Assembly (NCBI GenBank): GCA_041752235.1
Contig: JBGSHM010000029.1
Location: forward strand, 28,770-92,769
Direction: 5' to 3'
DNA length: 64,000 nt
Source of the DNA: SpSt-398 sp041752235
GTDB lineage: Bacteria; Bacteroidota; Bacteroidia; Chitinophagales; Chitinophagaceae
A program made the translations under genes and the position numbers. Under the pieces are notes generated by a model. It saw only the letters and a program-made list of their open reading frames with translations, was not told where the DNA came from and made no database searches. The first letter of the stretch is position 1. Each line of letters starts with the position of its first letter. Shown one piece after another: positions 16,128-24,077 of the stretch.

Positions 16128-19100
16128 ATGGAGTACAATTTCAGAAGCATTGAGAAAAAATGGCAGCAGACATGGAAGGAATCGGGGGTGTACAAGGTCT
16201 CCAATGAATCTTCCAAACCTAAGTTTTATGTGTTGGATATGTTCCCTTATCCCAGTGGGGCAGGGCTGCATGTGGGTCATCCTCTTGGGTATATCGCCAG
16301 TGATATTTTTGCCCGATTTAAAAGATTAAAGGGTTACAATGTCCTTCACCCAATGGGCTATGATGCCTTTGGACTTCCTGCCGAGCAGTATGCCATAGAT
16401 CATGGGGTACACCCTGCTGTCAGTACCGAAGCGAATATTGCCAATTTCAGACAGCAATTGGACAATATCGGGTTTTGTTTTGACTGGGATCGGGAAGTAC
16501 GTACCTGTGAACCTTCCTATTACAAGTGGACCCAATGGATATTTCTTGAGCTTTTTCATGCCTACTTCGATCATTCTGACCAAAAGGCCAAGCCCATCTC
16601 ATTTTTGGAAAAGGAGTTTGAAAAGTTTGGTTCTTCTTCGGTCAATGGGAAACGGTCCCCAGTAACCTTTACCGCTCAGGAATGGAACGCCTATGATGAA
16701 AAGACCCGGATGGACATCCTCATGAACTTCCGGCTGGCCTATTGTGGTTATGGAGAGGTAAACTGGTGCGAAGCCCTGGGAACGGTGTTGGCCAATGATG
16801 AAGTGGTGAATGGTGTGAGTGAGCGTGGGGGGCATCCGGTAGTAAAAAAGAAATTAAGACAATGGTATCTCCGGATCACCGAATATGCCGATCGCCTGTT
16901 GGAAGGGTTGGAGCGGATCGACTTCAGTGATGCCATGAAGGAAATGCAAAGCAACTGGATCGGGAAAAGCAGTGGAGCGGAGATACAATTTGATATTGAA
17001 ACCCCTGCTGGAGATAAACTACCCCTTGTCGTATATACCACCCGGCCTGACACCATTTTCGGAGTGGATTTCATGGTGGTAGCACCCGAATTGGATTTGG
17101 TGGAAAAGATCACCACCGCCGACCAAAAAAAGAAGGTAGACGAATACTTGACCTATGTAAAAAGCCGGAGCGAACGGGAGCGGATGGCTGAAAAGAAGAT
17201 CACCGGCGTATTTACCGGGGCCTATGCCATCAATCCCTTTGATGGTCGTAAGATCCCCGTATGGGCCAGCGAGTATGTGTTGGCAGGATACGGCACCGGG
17301 GCTATTATGGCGGTACCCTGTGGCGATCAACGCGATTTCTTATTCGCCAAACACTTTGAAATTCCCATTACCAATATCATTGGCGAACATTATAATGGTG
17401 AGGAGGCCAATCCTACCAAAGAGGCTAAATTGGAAAATTCAGGTTTTTTGAATGGTATGGCCATGCGGGAGGCCCTGGAGAAAGTGATCGGGGAAGTGGA
17501 AAAGAAAGGGATCGGCCGCCGCAAAGTGAATTTCAAAATGAGGGATGCTGCTTTTAGCCGCCAACGCTATTGGGGCGAGCCTTTTCCCATAGTCTGGCAA
17601 GATGGCACGGCTTATCCCTTAAACCAGAAAGAACTTCCCCTTATTCTTCCAAAAGTTGAAAAATATGGCCCGGGACCTGAAGGAGAAGGGCCACTTGCAA
17701 ATATTCCAGAATGGATCCTCATCCCCAACCCTTCTCCACAAGTGGAGAAGGGGGCAGCGAGAGTTCCTAAGTACGGGATAAAAAGTCCAGTACAATATGA
17801 ATTGGCAAAGGAACTCAGAAAGGGACATACAGACGCTGAAAAGAAACTTTGGGAATTGTTGAGAGATTCGAAGTTGGGAACTAAATTTCGCCGTCAACAT
17901 CCCATTGATGCTTATATAGTAGATTTTGTATCTCTACAGGAGCGATTGATCATTGAGGTAGATGGGGGATATCATAATAATTCCGAGCAGACGGAGTATG
18001 ACAATCAAAGAACAAAAATCCTTAATGAGATTGGGTTTGATGTTATAAGATTTACCAATGAAGAAGTGCTCTCCGACCCTTATAAAATAAAAAATAGAAT
18101 AAAGGAAAGTATATCCCGAATCAAGGACACTTCCCCTCTCCCCTCTGGGGAGAGGGGGCAGGGGGTGAGGGAATCTTCTACGATGCCCGGCTACGCCGGC
18201 TCATCCTGGTACTTCCTGCGCTATATGGATCCCCATAATGAAAACGAATTCTGTTCCCGAAAGGCATCCGATTATTGGGGGCAGGTAGATCTCTATATCG
18301 GAGGAACCGAGCATGCTGTGGGTCATTTGCTGTATAGCCGCATGTGGACCAAGGTTCTCTATGACCTCGGCCATATCGGACATGATGAGCCCTACAAAAA
18401 ACTGGTGAACCAGGGAATGATACAAGGAAGCAGCCGGTTTGTGTACAGGGTAAGAGGCACCCATCAATTTGTCTCGGCCGGGTTAAAAGATCAATATGAA
18501 ACAGATACCCTTCACGTGGATGTGAACATGGTAGATGGATTGGAACTGAATATTGATGCGTTTAGAAAATGGCGCAACGGTGAATACAAGGATGCTGAAT
18601 TGATTGGAGAAGATGGATCCATTTCTTCCCCCCACACCGCAAATGGTGAGGGGCATGCAGTGAGATACCTCTGCGGCGCCGAAGTGGAGAAGATGTCTAA
18701 ATCCAAATTCAACACTGTCAACCCCGATGACCTCGTACAACGCTATGGCGCAGATACCTTCCGGATGTATGAAATGTTCCTCGGACCGGTAGAGATCAGT
18801 AAACCCTGGGATACCAAAGGAATTGAAGGGGTACACCGTTTTTTGAAAAAATTCTGGCGGCTTTTTGCCACCGAGGAGAAAGGCTGGATCGTGAACGAAC
18901 AGGCTCCGACCGATGCCGAGTTGAAGGTGTTGCATAAAACCATCCGAAAAATCGGGGATGATACCGAACGATTTAGTTTTAATACGGCGGTGAGCGCCTT
19001 TATGATCGCCACGAATGAACTCGCTGACCTGAATTGCCATAAAAAGGCGATCCTCGAACCCCTGGTCATCCTGCTTACGCCCTATGCCCCACATATCTGC

Positions 19101-19373
19101 GAAGAGATATGGAGCCAAATGGGAAATAGCGGTACCGTATTGGATGCGACCTTCCCGGTATTTGAAGAAAAATATGTGAAAGAATCCACCAAGGATTACC
19201 CAGTCGCCATCAATGGAAAGACCCGTACCGAAATGACCCTCGCCCTTGATGCTTCACCCCAAGAGGTCGAAGCCCTGGTGCTGGCCAATGAAGTCGTGCA
19301 AAAATGGCTGGAAGGCAAAGCGCCTAAGAAAGTAATCTTTGTTAAGGGGAAGATGGTCAATGTAGTGGTGTGA
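16128..19373 (+). CDS. leuS: Leucyl-tRNA synthetase with an in-frame DUF559 nuclease-like insert
   Basis: LeuRS attaches leucine to tRNA-Leu in the cytoplasm and edits mischarged products. The class I HIGH-type motif HVGH is at residues 48-51 and KMSKS at 855-859. The editing domain contains GYGTGAIMAVPCGDQRD, and the anticodon-binding and C-terminal domains are complete. The chain is 1081 residues, about 150 longer than expected for Bacteroidota. The excess is residues about 530-682 (nt 17717-18170), where a DUF559 domain interrupts the catalytic domain between ANIPEW and ESSTMPGYAGSSWYF. No stop or frameshift is present, so the enzyme is probably made as one polypeptide. The ATG at 16128 gives the family-typical MEYNFRSIEKKWQ start. 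It converges with the SET-domain gene. Confidence 0.95.
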   Translation: MEYNFRSIEKKWQQTWKESGVYKVSNESSKPKFYVLDMFPYPSGAGLHVGHPLGYIASDIFARFKRLKGYNVLHPMGYDAFGLPAEQYAIDHGVHPAVSTEANIANFRQQLDNIGFCFDWDREVRTCEPSYYKWTQWIFLELFHAYFDHSDQKAKPISFLEKEFEKFGSSSVNGKRSPVTFTAQEWNAYDEKTRMDILMNFRLAYCGYGEVNWCEALGTVLANDEVVNGVSERGGHPVVKKKLRQWYLRITEYADRLLEGLERIDFSDAMKEMQSNWIGKSSGAEIQFDIETPAGDKLPLVVYTTRPDTIFGVDFMVVAPELDLVEKITTADQKKKVDEYLTYVKSRSERERMAEKKITGVFTGAYAINPFDGRKIPVWASEYVLAGYGTGAIMAVPCGDQRDFLFAKHFEIPITNIIGEHYNGEEANPTKEAKLENSGFLNGMAMREALEKVIGEVEKKGIGRRKVNFKMRDAAFSRQRYWGEPFPIVWQDGTAYPLNQKELPLILPKVEKYGPGPEGEGPLANIPEWILIPNPSPQVEKGAARVPKYGIKSPVQYELAKELRKGHTDAEKKLWELLRDSKLGTKFRRQHPIDAYIVDFVSLQERLIIEVDGGYHNNSEQTEYDNQRTKILNEIGFDVIRFTNEEVLSDPYKIKNRIKESISRIKDTSPLPSGERGQGVRESSTMPGYAGSSWYFLRYMDPHNENEFCSRKASDYWGQVDLYIGGTEHAVGHLLYSRMWTKVLYDLGHIGHDEPYKKLVNQGMIQGSSRFVYRVRGTHQFVSAGLKDQYETDTLHVDVNMVDGLELNIDAFRKWRNGEYKDAELIGEDGSISSPHTANGEGHAVRYLCGAEVEKMSKSKFNTVNPDDLVQRYGADTFRMYEMFLGPVEISKPWDTKGIEGVHRFLKKFWRLFATEEKGWIVNEQAPTDAELKVLHKTIRKIGDDTERFSFNTAVSAFMIATNELADLNCHKKAILEPLVILLTPYAPHICEEIWSQMGNSGTVLDATFPVFEEKYVKESTKDYPVAINGKTRTEMTLALDASPQEVEALVLANEVVQKWLEGKAPKKVIFVKGKMVNVVV
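17717..18170 (+). mobile_element. DUF559 cassette inserted in leuS, flanked by GC-rich palindromes
   Basis: The inserted segment is bounded by CCTCATCCCC (17717-17726) and GGGGGTGAGG (18161-18170), which are reverse complements at 9 of 10 positions. Just inside each end is a hairpin: CCCTTCTCC/GGAGAAGGG on the left and CCCTCTCCCC/GGGGAGAGGG on the right. Between them is a complete DUF559 domain (Vsr/PD-(D/E)xK-like fold): LAKELRKGHTDAEKKLWELL, FRRQHPIDAYIVDFV, LIIEVDGGYHN, and FDVIRFTNEEVL. The acidic residues expected at the active site are present. No intein splicing motifs are seen. Inference: a small mobile cassette tolerated as a surface loop. Confidence 0.75.
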
Positions 19374-19375
19374 GT

Positions 19376-19440
19376 CGAGAAACGTGAGACGTCAGTCGTG
19401 AGTGGTAAATGTACTAAACTCACGATTCACGTCTCACGAC
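19376..19440. repeat. GTGAGACGTGA-type palindrome between leuS and the SET gene
   Basis: CGTGAGACGTCAGTCGTGAG on the left pairs with CTCACGATTCACGTCTCACG on the right. It fills the convergent gap and is a relative of the elements at 27564 and the window end. Confidence 0.8.
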
Positions 19441-19938
19441 TCACGCTTTCCCCGCCAACATTTCCTCAATAAAATCCGTCAACTTATACCGCTTTAATAC
19501 CTCTTCTGAAAGGGAAGCGGCGCCATTGATCATGCCCAAACAGCCCGGCTGATTACACATACATTGGAAGGGTTGTGCCATATCCCATTCGGTAGAAGGA
19601 TAAAAAAAGGTAAACTCATCACCCGGTTGTATGGGCTGAAGGGCCGTTAACTCCATGGTGGTGGTATTGAAAAAAACATTGGGGTTGCAACTGTGATTGA
19701 TATACTGCAAATATTGCGGCAATAACGTAATGTGTTTTTTGATACCCACTTGTACCGTTAGATAGGATGGTTTACGGGAAACAAAGGAGGCGCCGAATGG
19801 GCTTACCAGATCACCTGGCTGAAATTCTTTTAAGGCATGTAATGATTTGTTGCCGGTTGCCGTGGATTCGATGACTTCACAAAACTCATTGGAAAAGACG
19901 GAACGGAACGGGAGGGGGTTCGATGCAGGATTGAGCAT
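19441..19938 (-). CDS. SET-domain protein (putative protein-lysine methyltransferase)
   Basis: The 165-residue product is a single SET domain. NHSCNPN at 81-87 is the SAM-binding motif, GDEFTFFYPSTEWDM (106-120) contains the catalytic-site Tyr strand, and CMCNQPGC (126-133) is a post-SET-like cysteine cluster that could bind zinc with Cys84. SET enzymes transfer methyl groups to protein lysines; bacterial substrates are rarely known. The TGNKSLHALKEFQPGDLV start is the usual first SET strand pair. It is short, with no targeting signal, so cytoplasmic action is inferred. It is next to no obvious partner; a lysine-rich H1-like protein is encoded 38 kb away. It is divergent from the AraC-type gene. 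Confidence 0.85.
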   Translation of the reverse strand: MLNPASNPLPFRSVFSNEFCEVIESTATGNKSLHALKEFQPGDLVSPFGASFVSRKPSYLTVQVGIKKHITLLPQYLQYINHSCNPNVFFNTTTMELTALQPIQPGDEFTFFYPSTEWDMAQPFQCMCNQPGCLGMINGAASLSEEVLKRYKLTDFIEEMLAGKA

Positions 19939-20079
19939 AAAGATGGGTTAGTAGTATTTATAAATGAATTTATATAGAATATAGCGGTGTAAAAAAATAT
20001 TTTATTCCCATTTTCAAAACATTAAACTAACTATCGTTATTCTATTGCCAATTGGTATATTCATTCATATAACTATTTC

Positions 20080-21291
20080 ATGCGATTTGATTATAATTTC
20101 TATTCCTCTTTCCTATTGGTGTTCTTTATCCATGGACTGGTATACGCTGGTATGGTTTTGAGAAAGGGATTGCGTCGGGAGAACCCCTCCGACCTATGGC
20201 TGGCCTTTTTCTTATTGCTGGGTCAGCTCTATATATTGCCCTGGATGGTGGGTTTTGCCGGGTGGTATGATAACCAGCCTTACCGCGACCTGCTCTTTTA
20301 TATTCCCTTTCAGCATTTGTACCTATTAGGCCCCGTAGTATATTTCTATGTACAAAGTCTGCTTAACCCTGGATTTGTTTTTACCCGGAAGGACCTGCTC
20401 CATTTTCTTCCGGCCGCTTTATACCTTTTGTTCAGTCTTATTGTATTCATAACGGATAAGCTTGTCCTTCAACGGTATTATTTTTTGGTTGATGAGGTTG
20501 ATCCTGATTTTGACACCTGGTACCAGGTAACAGGCTTTCTGTCCATGTTCTTCTATTTCGCGCTTTCCTTCCGGTATTATCGGGTATACAGGCGATTGAT
20601 CGTCCAGGTGGTCAGCTATGCGGATACCATGCTTTTCTTTTGGATCAAGCGCTTTCTGATGGCCTTTCTTCTTATCCTGCTGGTCAGGGCCCTCTTTTAT
20701 ATTCTGGACCTGATATGGGGATATTGGTACACCGACACCTGGTGGTATTTTCTGGCCTTTGCATTGATTGTCTATTATATCGCCATTACCGGATACTCCA
20801 ACTCAATGGTATCCCGGATCGCTTTTCGGTTCAAATTTTTTCAGGAAAAAAAGGTCTATCTGCTATCCGGGCCAAGTAAACAATTGGAGGACCTGGAAGT
20901 GATCGAGATAGGCGAGCCTGAACAGGAAACCAATTCCACCGCCAAGGAGGCCAACAGCCAATGGTTGGAAAAAGTGAAGGAGGCCATGGAAAAAGGAAAG
21001 GCCTACACGGACCCGGAACTGACCTTAACCCAACTTGCAAGGCAACTGGGCACCAACCCTTCGTTGTTGTCAAAAGTGGTCAACCAGGGGTATAAGTCGT
21101 CCTTTAATGATATGGTGAATGCATACCGGGTTGCCGCGATGAAGGAAAAACTGATCCAAAAAGAACATCATCGGCAGACCTTATTGGCTATTGCCTTTGA
21201 ATGCGGGTTCAATTCAAAAGCTACCTTCAACCGCGCTTTTCAACGGCATACGGGCCAATCACCCCGCGACTTTACCAAATCCATCGAGTAA
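20080..21291 (+). CDS. AraC-family regulator with N-terminal membrane domain
   Basis: The first 250 residues have about seven hydrophobic helices (for example SSFLLVFFIHGLVYAGMVL, LWLAFFLLLGQLYILPWM, FFYFALSFRYYRVYRRLI). A cytoplasmic linker follows and then a C-terminal AraC/XylS helix-turn-helix pair from about residue 305 (LTLTQLARQLGTNPSLLSKV ... LLAIAFECGFNSKATFNRAF). The last motif, FQRHTGQSPRDFTKS, is the usual AraC end. Such membrane-bound AraC proteins are common in Bacteroidota and are thought to sense an envelope signal, but the ligand is unknown. The following small exported protein gene is a possible target. Divergent from the SET gene, with 141 nt between them, in which I see no repeat. 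Confidence 0.9.
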   Translation: MRFDYNFYSSFLLVFFIHGLVYAGMVLRKGLRRENPSDLWLAFFLLLGQLYILPWMVGFAGWYDNQPYRDLLFYIPFQHLYLLGPVVYFYVQSLLNPGFVFTRKDLLHFLPAALYLLFSLIVFITDKLVLQRYYFLVDEVDPDFDTWYQVTGFLSMFFYFALSFRYYRVYRRLIVQVVSYADTMLFFWIKRFLMAFLLILLVRALFYILDLIWGYWYTDTWWYFLAFALIVYYIAITGYSNSMVSRIAFRFKFFQEKKVYLLSGPSKQLEDLEVIEIGEPEQETNSTAKEANSQWLEKVKEAMEKGKAYTDPELTLTQLARQLGTNPSLLSKVVNQGYKSSFNDMVNAYRVAAMKEKLIQKEHHRQTLLAIAFECGFNSKATFNRAFQRHTGQSPRDFTKSIE

Positions 21292-21425
21292 CAATCCTTG
21301 TTCTTCAATGCATTAGATAGGGTGAGACCTGTAAGCAGGAAATGATCCATCTTTTATTGGCCTCAATACATGGTATGAGGCGACCTGGATATCGCAATTC
21401 CCCATTTTTGGAAAAACGATTTACC

Positions 21426-21965
21426 ATGTACAACAAAAAATTATCCCAACGCCATCTTTCTTCTGCCTTTTTGTTCAGCCTGCTGATCCTGTTTGGTCTA
21501 TTCATCCAGGCCAAACAGCAGCCACGGATCGAACCCAATGAACTGGTATTGTTAAAAGGGAATTGGGATGGAACCCTGGCTTATAAAGATTATACCACGG
21601 GTCAAATGGATACCATTCCAGTTAACTTAAACGCTGAGCAGGATGATCAGAAATGGGTATTGCACTATTATTACCCTACGGAACCTTCAAAAGGATGGAC
21701 AGATGAATACCTCTTCAGCGCGGATAGAACGATGATCAATGAGTTCAGGTTAGTTGACAAGCAAAAAATGGGCGAAGGGAGCCTGAAACTGGTATTGGAA
21801 GGAAAGGGAAAGGACGGGAATGAACAACGCGCTTGTACCTATCGCCAGGAGATCAAATTGGTTAAACTGGAATTTATCTTACAGCGTTACGTACGGTATG
21901 AAGGAGAAACATCTTTTTTCCTGCGCAACGAATTTCACCTCAGGCGCCCGGCTTTGGCTCATTGA
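21426..21965 (+). CDS. Exported protein of unknown function
   Basis: From the ATG at 21426 the product is 179 residues. An upstream in-frame ATG at 21342 would add 28 residues that lack a signal-peptide pattern. The chosen start gives a basic N-terminus (KKLSQRH), a hydrophobic helix at about residues 13-28 and a cleavage-like site near QAKQQ. The rest is beta-rich (LLKGNWDGTLAYKDYTTG, KWVLHYYYP, LEFILQRYVRYEGE), suggestive of a lipocalin-like fold. I do not recognise a named family. Its stop overlaps the end of the convergent gene by 7 nt, so the two messages overlap antisense at the 3' ends. It follows the membrane AraC gene by 134 nt. Confidence 0.65.
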   Translation: MYNKKLSQRHLSSAFLFSLLILFGLFIQAKQQPRIEPNELVLLKGNWDGTLAYKDYTTGQMDTIPVNLNAEQDDQKWVLHYYYPTEPSKGWTDEYLFSADRTMINEFRLVDKQKMGEGSLKLVLEGKGKDGNEQRACTYRQEIKLVKLEFILQRYVRYEGETSFFLRNEFHLRRPALAH

Positions 21966-22987
21966 TTTGCTACCGGGTTCGCTGGTTTTACCAACTTTAT
22001 AGCGGCACTGGTCTGTTCCGTACTGGAAAGCATGGCTTCATACCGACGGTTATTCACCATCGCGATCATGTAAGATGTATTGGGTGGTATCTCCCCGAGG
22101 TTTTCGGCTACCATGACAAGATCATTGCTGTCTTTCAGGTCAGCTACGGAGATCCGGATCGTATGGGCCACGGCCGATAAACGAATATGCTCAAATACCA
22201 GTCGGTCATTCAGGAATAATGAAATGGAATCTCCATCGATCTGGGCATTGTCATAAAATTTAAGCTCTATACTATCGCCTGTCACAGGTATCTCCAGACT
22301 GTATTCTTTTTTCCGATGGAAATATTTGTCCTCGATGGTAAGTACAGGCTGGGGTTTGGGAGTTGTTTTAACCACTACCGGTTCTGCTTTTTTCTCCGGC
22401 AGAGGTTCAATGGTTACCGGCGGAGGTGCAGGTGAAGGTTGTGGTTGCTGTGTAGGTGCGGGGGGTGCTTTTGCAATGGAAGCAATGCTGTCAATGATCC
22501 AGGGGTCATTGGCCCCAACGGTATAATTATCGATCACATAGTCCCATTCATCAAAAAAGGAAGCCGTTGCTGTTTTATTGAGATGAACATCTCCCCGGTC
22601 CTTGTCCGGTTCATCCCGCTCCACCACCTTACCATCCAATTTCATGATGCCTTCACCGGGGCAATTAAAATCAGCCCTGGCCAGATTAGGCGTATTTCCG
22701 GGTCTTAGAGAAAGGCCCCTGCCCGTCTTTTCTTCAATCAATTGATCATCCCACCACACGGTTTCATTGGTGGAAGCATCAAAAAAACCTTTGATGGCAT
22801 ATCGACGGTATTGCGTAGGGGAGGTATAGTAGTAGGAAGTGCCGGTGAGGCTGTCACCATGCTGGATGATCTTTATTTCTACCTGCTGGCGGTTGATCTT
22901 ACCCTTCCATACCCCAGTTACCATTTGGGCATATACAGGAAATAGTCCGATAAGCAGCGTAAGCAGGGTCAATAGTGTTTTTTTCAT
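21959..22987 (-). CDS. Secreted protein with Pro-rich linker, function unknown
   Basis: The 342-residue product has a clear signal peptide (MKKTLLTLLTLLIGLFPVYAQ). An N-terminal domain (VTGVWKGKINRQQVEIKI, then SLTGTSYYY) looks lipocalin-like. Residues about 172-215 are rich in Pro, Ala, Glu and Lys (PAPTQQPQPSPAPPPVT) and form a flexible linker. The C-terminal domain (about 225-342) has a beta-sandwich pattern (IELKFYDNAQIDGDSISLFL, VADLKDSNDLVMVAENLGEI). No catalytic residues are evident and I do not recognise the family. A periplasmic or outer-membrane place is inferred. The divergent neighbour is the secreted EEP hydrolase; the 111-nt gap between them holds no repeat. Confidence 0.7.
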   Translation of the reverse strand: MKKTLLTLLTLLIGLFPVYAQMVTGVWKGKINRQQVEIKIIQHGDSLTGTSYYYTSPTQYRRYAIKGFFDASTNETVWWDDQLIEEKTGRGLSLRPGNTPNLARADFNCPGEGIMKLDGKVVERDEPDKDRGDVHLNKTATASFFDEWDYVIDNYTVGANDPWIIDSIASIAKAPPAPTQQPQPSPAPPPVTIEPLPEKKAEPVVVKTTPKPQPVLTIEDKYFHRKKEYSLEIPVTGDSIELKFYDNAQIDGDSISLFLNDRLVFEHIRLSAVAHTIRISVADLKDSNDLVMVAENLGEIPPNTSYMIAMVNNRRYEAMLSSTEQTSAAIKLVKPANPVANQ

Positions 22988-23086
22988 TCGGTCGTTTTAC
23001 GATCGGGGACAGGTAAAAACGTCCCGGGGAACGGATTATTTTTTAATGAAATGCCAAAAATGATGCCACCGGCCCCTGAGGCTTGC

Positions 23087-23094
23087 TACCTTTA
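23087..23094 (+). promoter_or_regulatory. Near-consensus -7 element just before the EEP hydrolase start
   Basis: TACCTTTA differs from TAnnTTTG at the last base and ends 4 nt before the ATG at 23099. If used, the transcript would have almost no leader. Confidence 0.35.
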
Positions 23095-23098
23095 GGGC

Positions 23099-23950
23099 AT
23101 GAAAAAGCTTTTCCTTTCCAACCTGTTCATCCTCTTTGGATTGGGGGTTTCCTTCGCCCAAACGGAATTAAACCTCATGACGTTTAATATTCGATTAAAT
23201 GTGGCTTCCGACAGCCTGAATGCCTGGCCTTACCGGAAAGACCTGGCCGCCTCCCAGGTACTTTTTCATGAAACCCATATTCTGGGCGTTCAGGAGGCCT
23301 TGCATGGACAGATGACAGACCTTCAGGAAAGGTTGCCCGGGTTCAGGTATATCGGTGTGGGACGGGATGATGGAAAGGAAAAAGGAGAATATTCTGCCAT
23401 TTTTTATGATACCACCCGCTTGCAGGTATTGAAGAGTGGCACCTTCTGGCTTTCACAAACACCCGAGGTACCGGGGAGTAAGAGTTGGGATGCGGCGATT
23501 ACACGGATCGTTAGCTGGGGGAAGTTTAAAGACCGCAAAACGAAAAAGACATTTTTTGTTTTCAATACCCATTTTGATCATATCGGGAAGCAGGCACGTG
23601 CCGAAAGCGCGAAATTGATTCTTGAAAAAGTGAAAGCGCTCAGTGAAAACCTCCCCGTGATCGTGATGGGTGATTTTAATTCAAAACCCAATGACCTGCC
23701 CATACAAACCCTGACGGATTCTGGTAATCCGGACAGGCTATATGATACAAAACTCCTTTCCGAAACGCCTCACTATGGGCCGGCAGGTACATTCACTGGA
23801 TTTGGCGCCAAAGAGACCGATGACCAACCGATTGATTTCATTTTTATAAAAAAGGGAATAAAGGTGCTCAAACACGCGACTCTTTCGCAAACCTGGAAGG
23901 GTCGGTTTTCTTCGGATCATTTTCCTGTTTGGGTGAAAGTGAAGATTTGA
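23099..23950 (+). CDS. Secreted endonuclease/exonuclease/phosphatase family hydrolase
   Basis: The 283-residue protein has a signal peptide (MKKLFLSNLFILFGLGVSFAQ) and the full EEP fold: LMTFNIRLN with the metal-linked Asn, ILGVQEALHGQ with the metal-binding Glu, NTHFDHIGKQAR with the catalytic His, VIVMGDFNSKP with the Asp/Asn pair, DDQPIDFIFI, and FSSDHFPVWVKV with the terminal Asp-His. The family includes DNases, phosphatases and phospholipid-cleaving enzymes; the secreted Bacteroidota members are of unknown substrate. The length fits a single-domain enzyme. It lies upstream of ruvB, with a decayed palindromic element between. Confidence 0.9.
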   Translation: MKKLFLSNLFILFGLGVSFAQTELNLMTFNIRLNVASDSLNAWPYRKDLAASQVLFHETHILGVQEALHGQMTDLQERLPGFRYIGVGRDDGKEKGEYSAIFYDTTRLQVLKSGTFWLSQTPEVPGSKSWDAAITRIVSWGKFKDRKTKKTFFVFNTHFDHIGKQARAESAKLILEKVKALSENLPVIVMGDFNSKPNDLPIQTLTDSGNPDRLYDTKLLSETPHYGPAGTFTGFGAKETDDQPIDFIFIKKGIKVLKHATLSQTWKGRFSSDHFPVWVKVKI

Positions 23951-23961
23951 TTTTTGCGATA

Positions 23962-24041
23962 TTACCGCCAAGACGCTAAGGTGCAAGGTTACGCTACCAG
24001 GGGTATGGTGCTTCTTATTGTCTTCCTGCCTTTGCAGTAAA
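23962..24041. repeat. Decayed palindromic TTACCGCC-family element before ruvB
   Basis: The left arm ATTACCGCCAAGACGCTAAG is well kept; the right arm CCTGCCTTTGCAGTAAAA is diverged. It lies in the gap between two genes on the same strand. Confidence 0.6.
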
Positions 24042-24077
24042 ATTCTTTAGTTTTACACCGTAACCCGAATTTAAACA

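Noticed and set aside
17717..18170. Intein in LeuRS
   Set aside because: No Cys/Ser first residue with a splicing block, no His-Asn end, and the insert is a DUF559 domain, not a Hint fold.
21342..21425. Longer start of the exported protein after the AraC gene
   Set aside because: The extra residues are not hydrophobic and would place the signal peptide inside the chain.
22988..23098. Hairpin GGGGAC...GTCCC in the divergent gap
   Set aside because: The stem is short, has no T-run and lies between divergent starts, so there is no support for a terminator or riboswitch.
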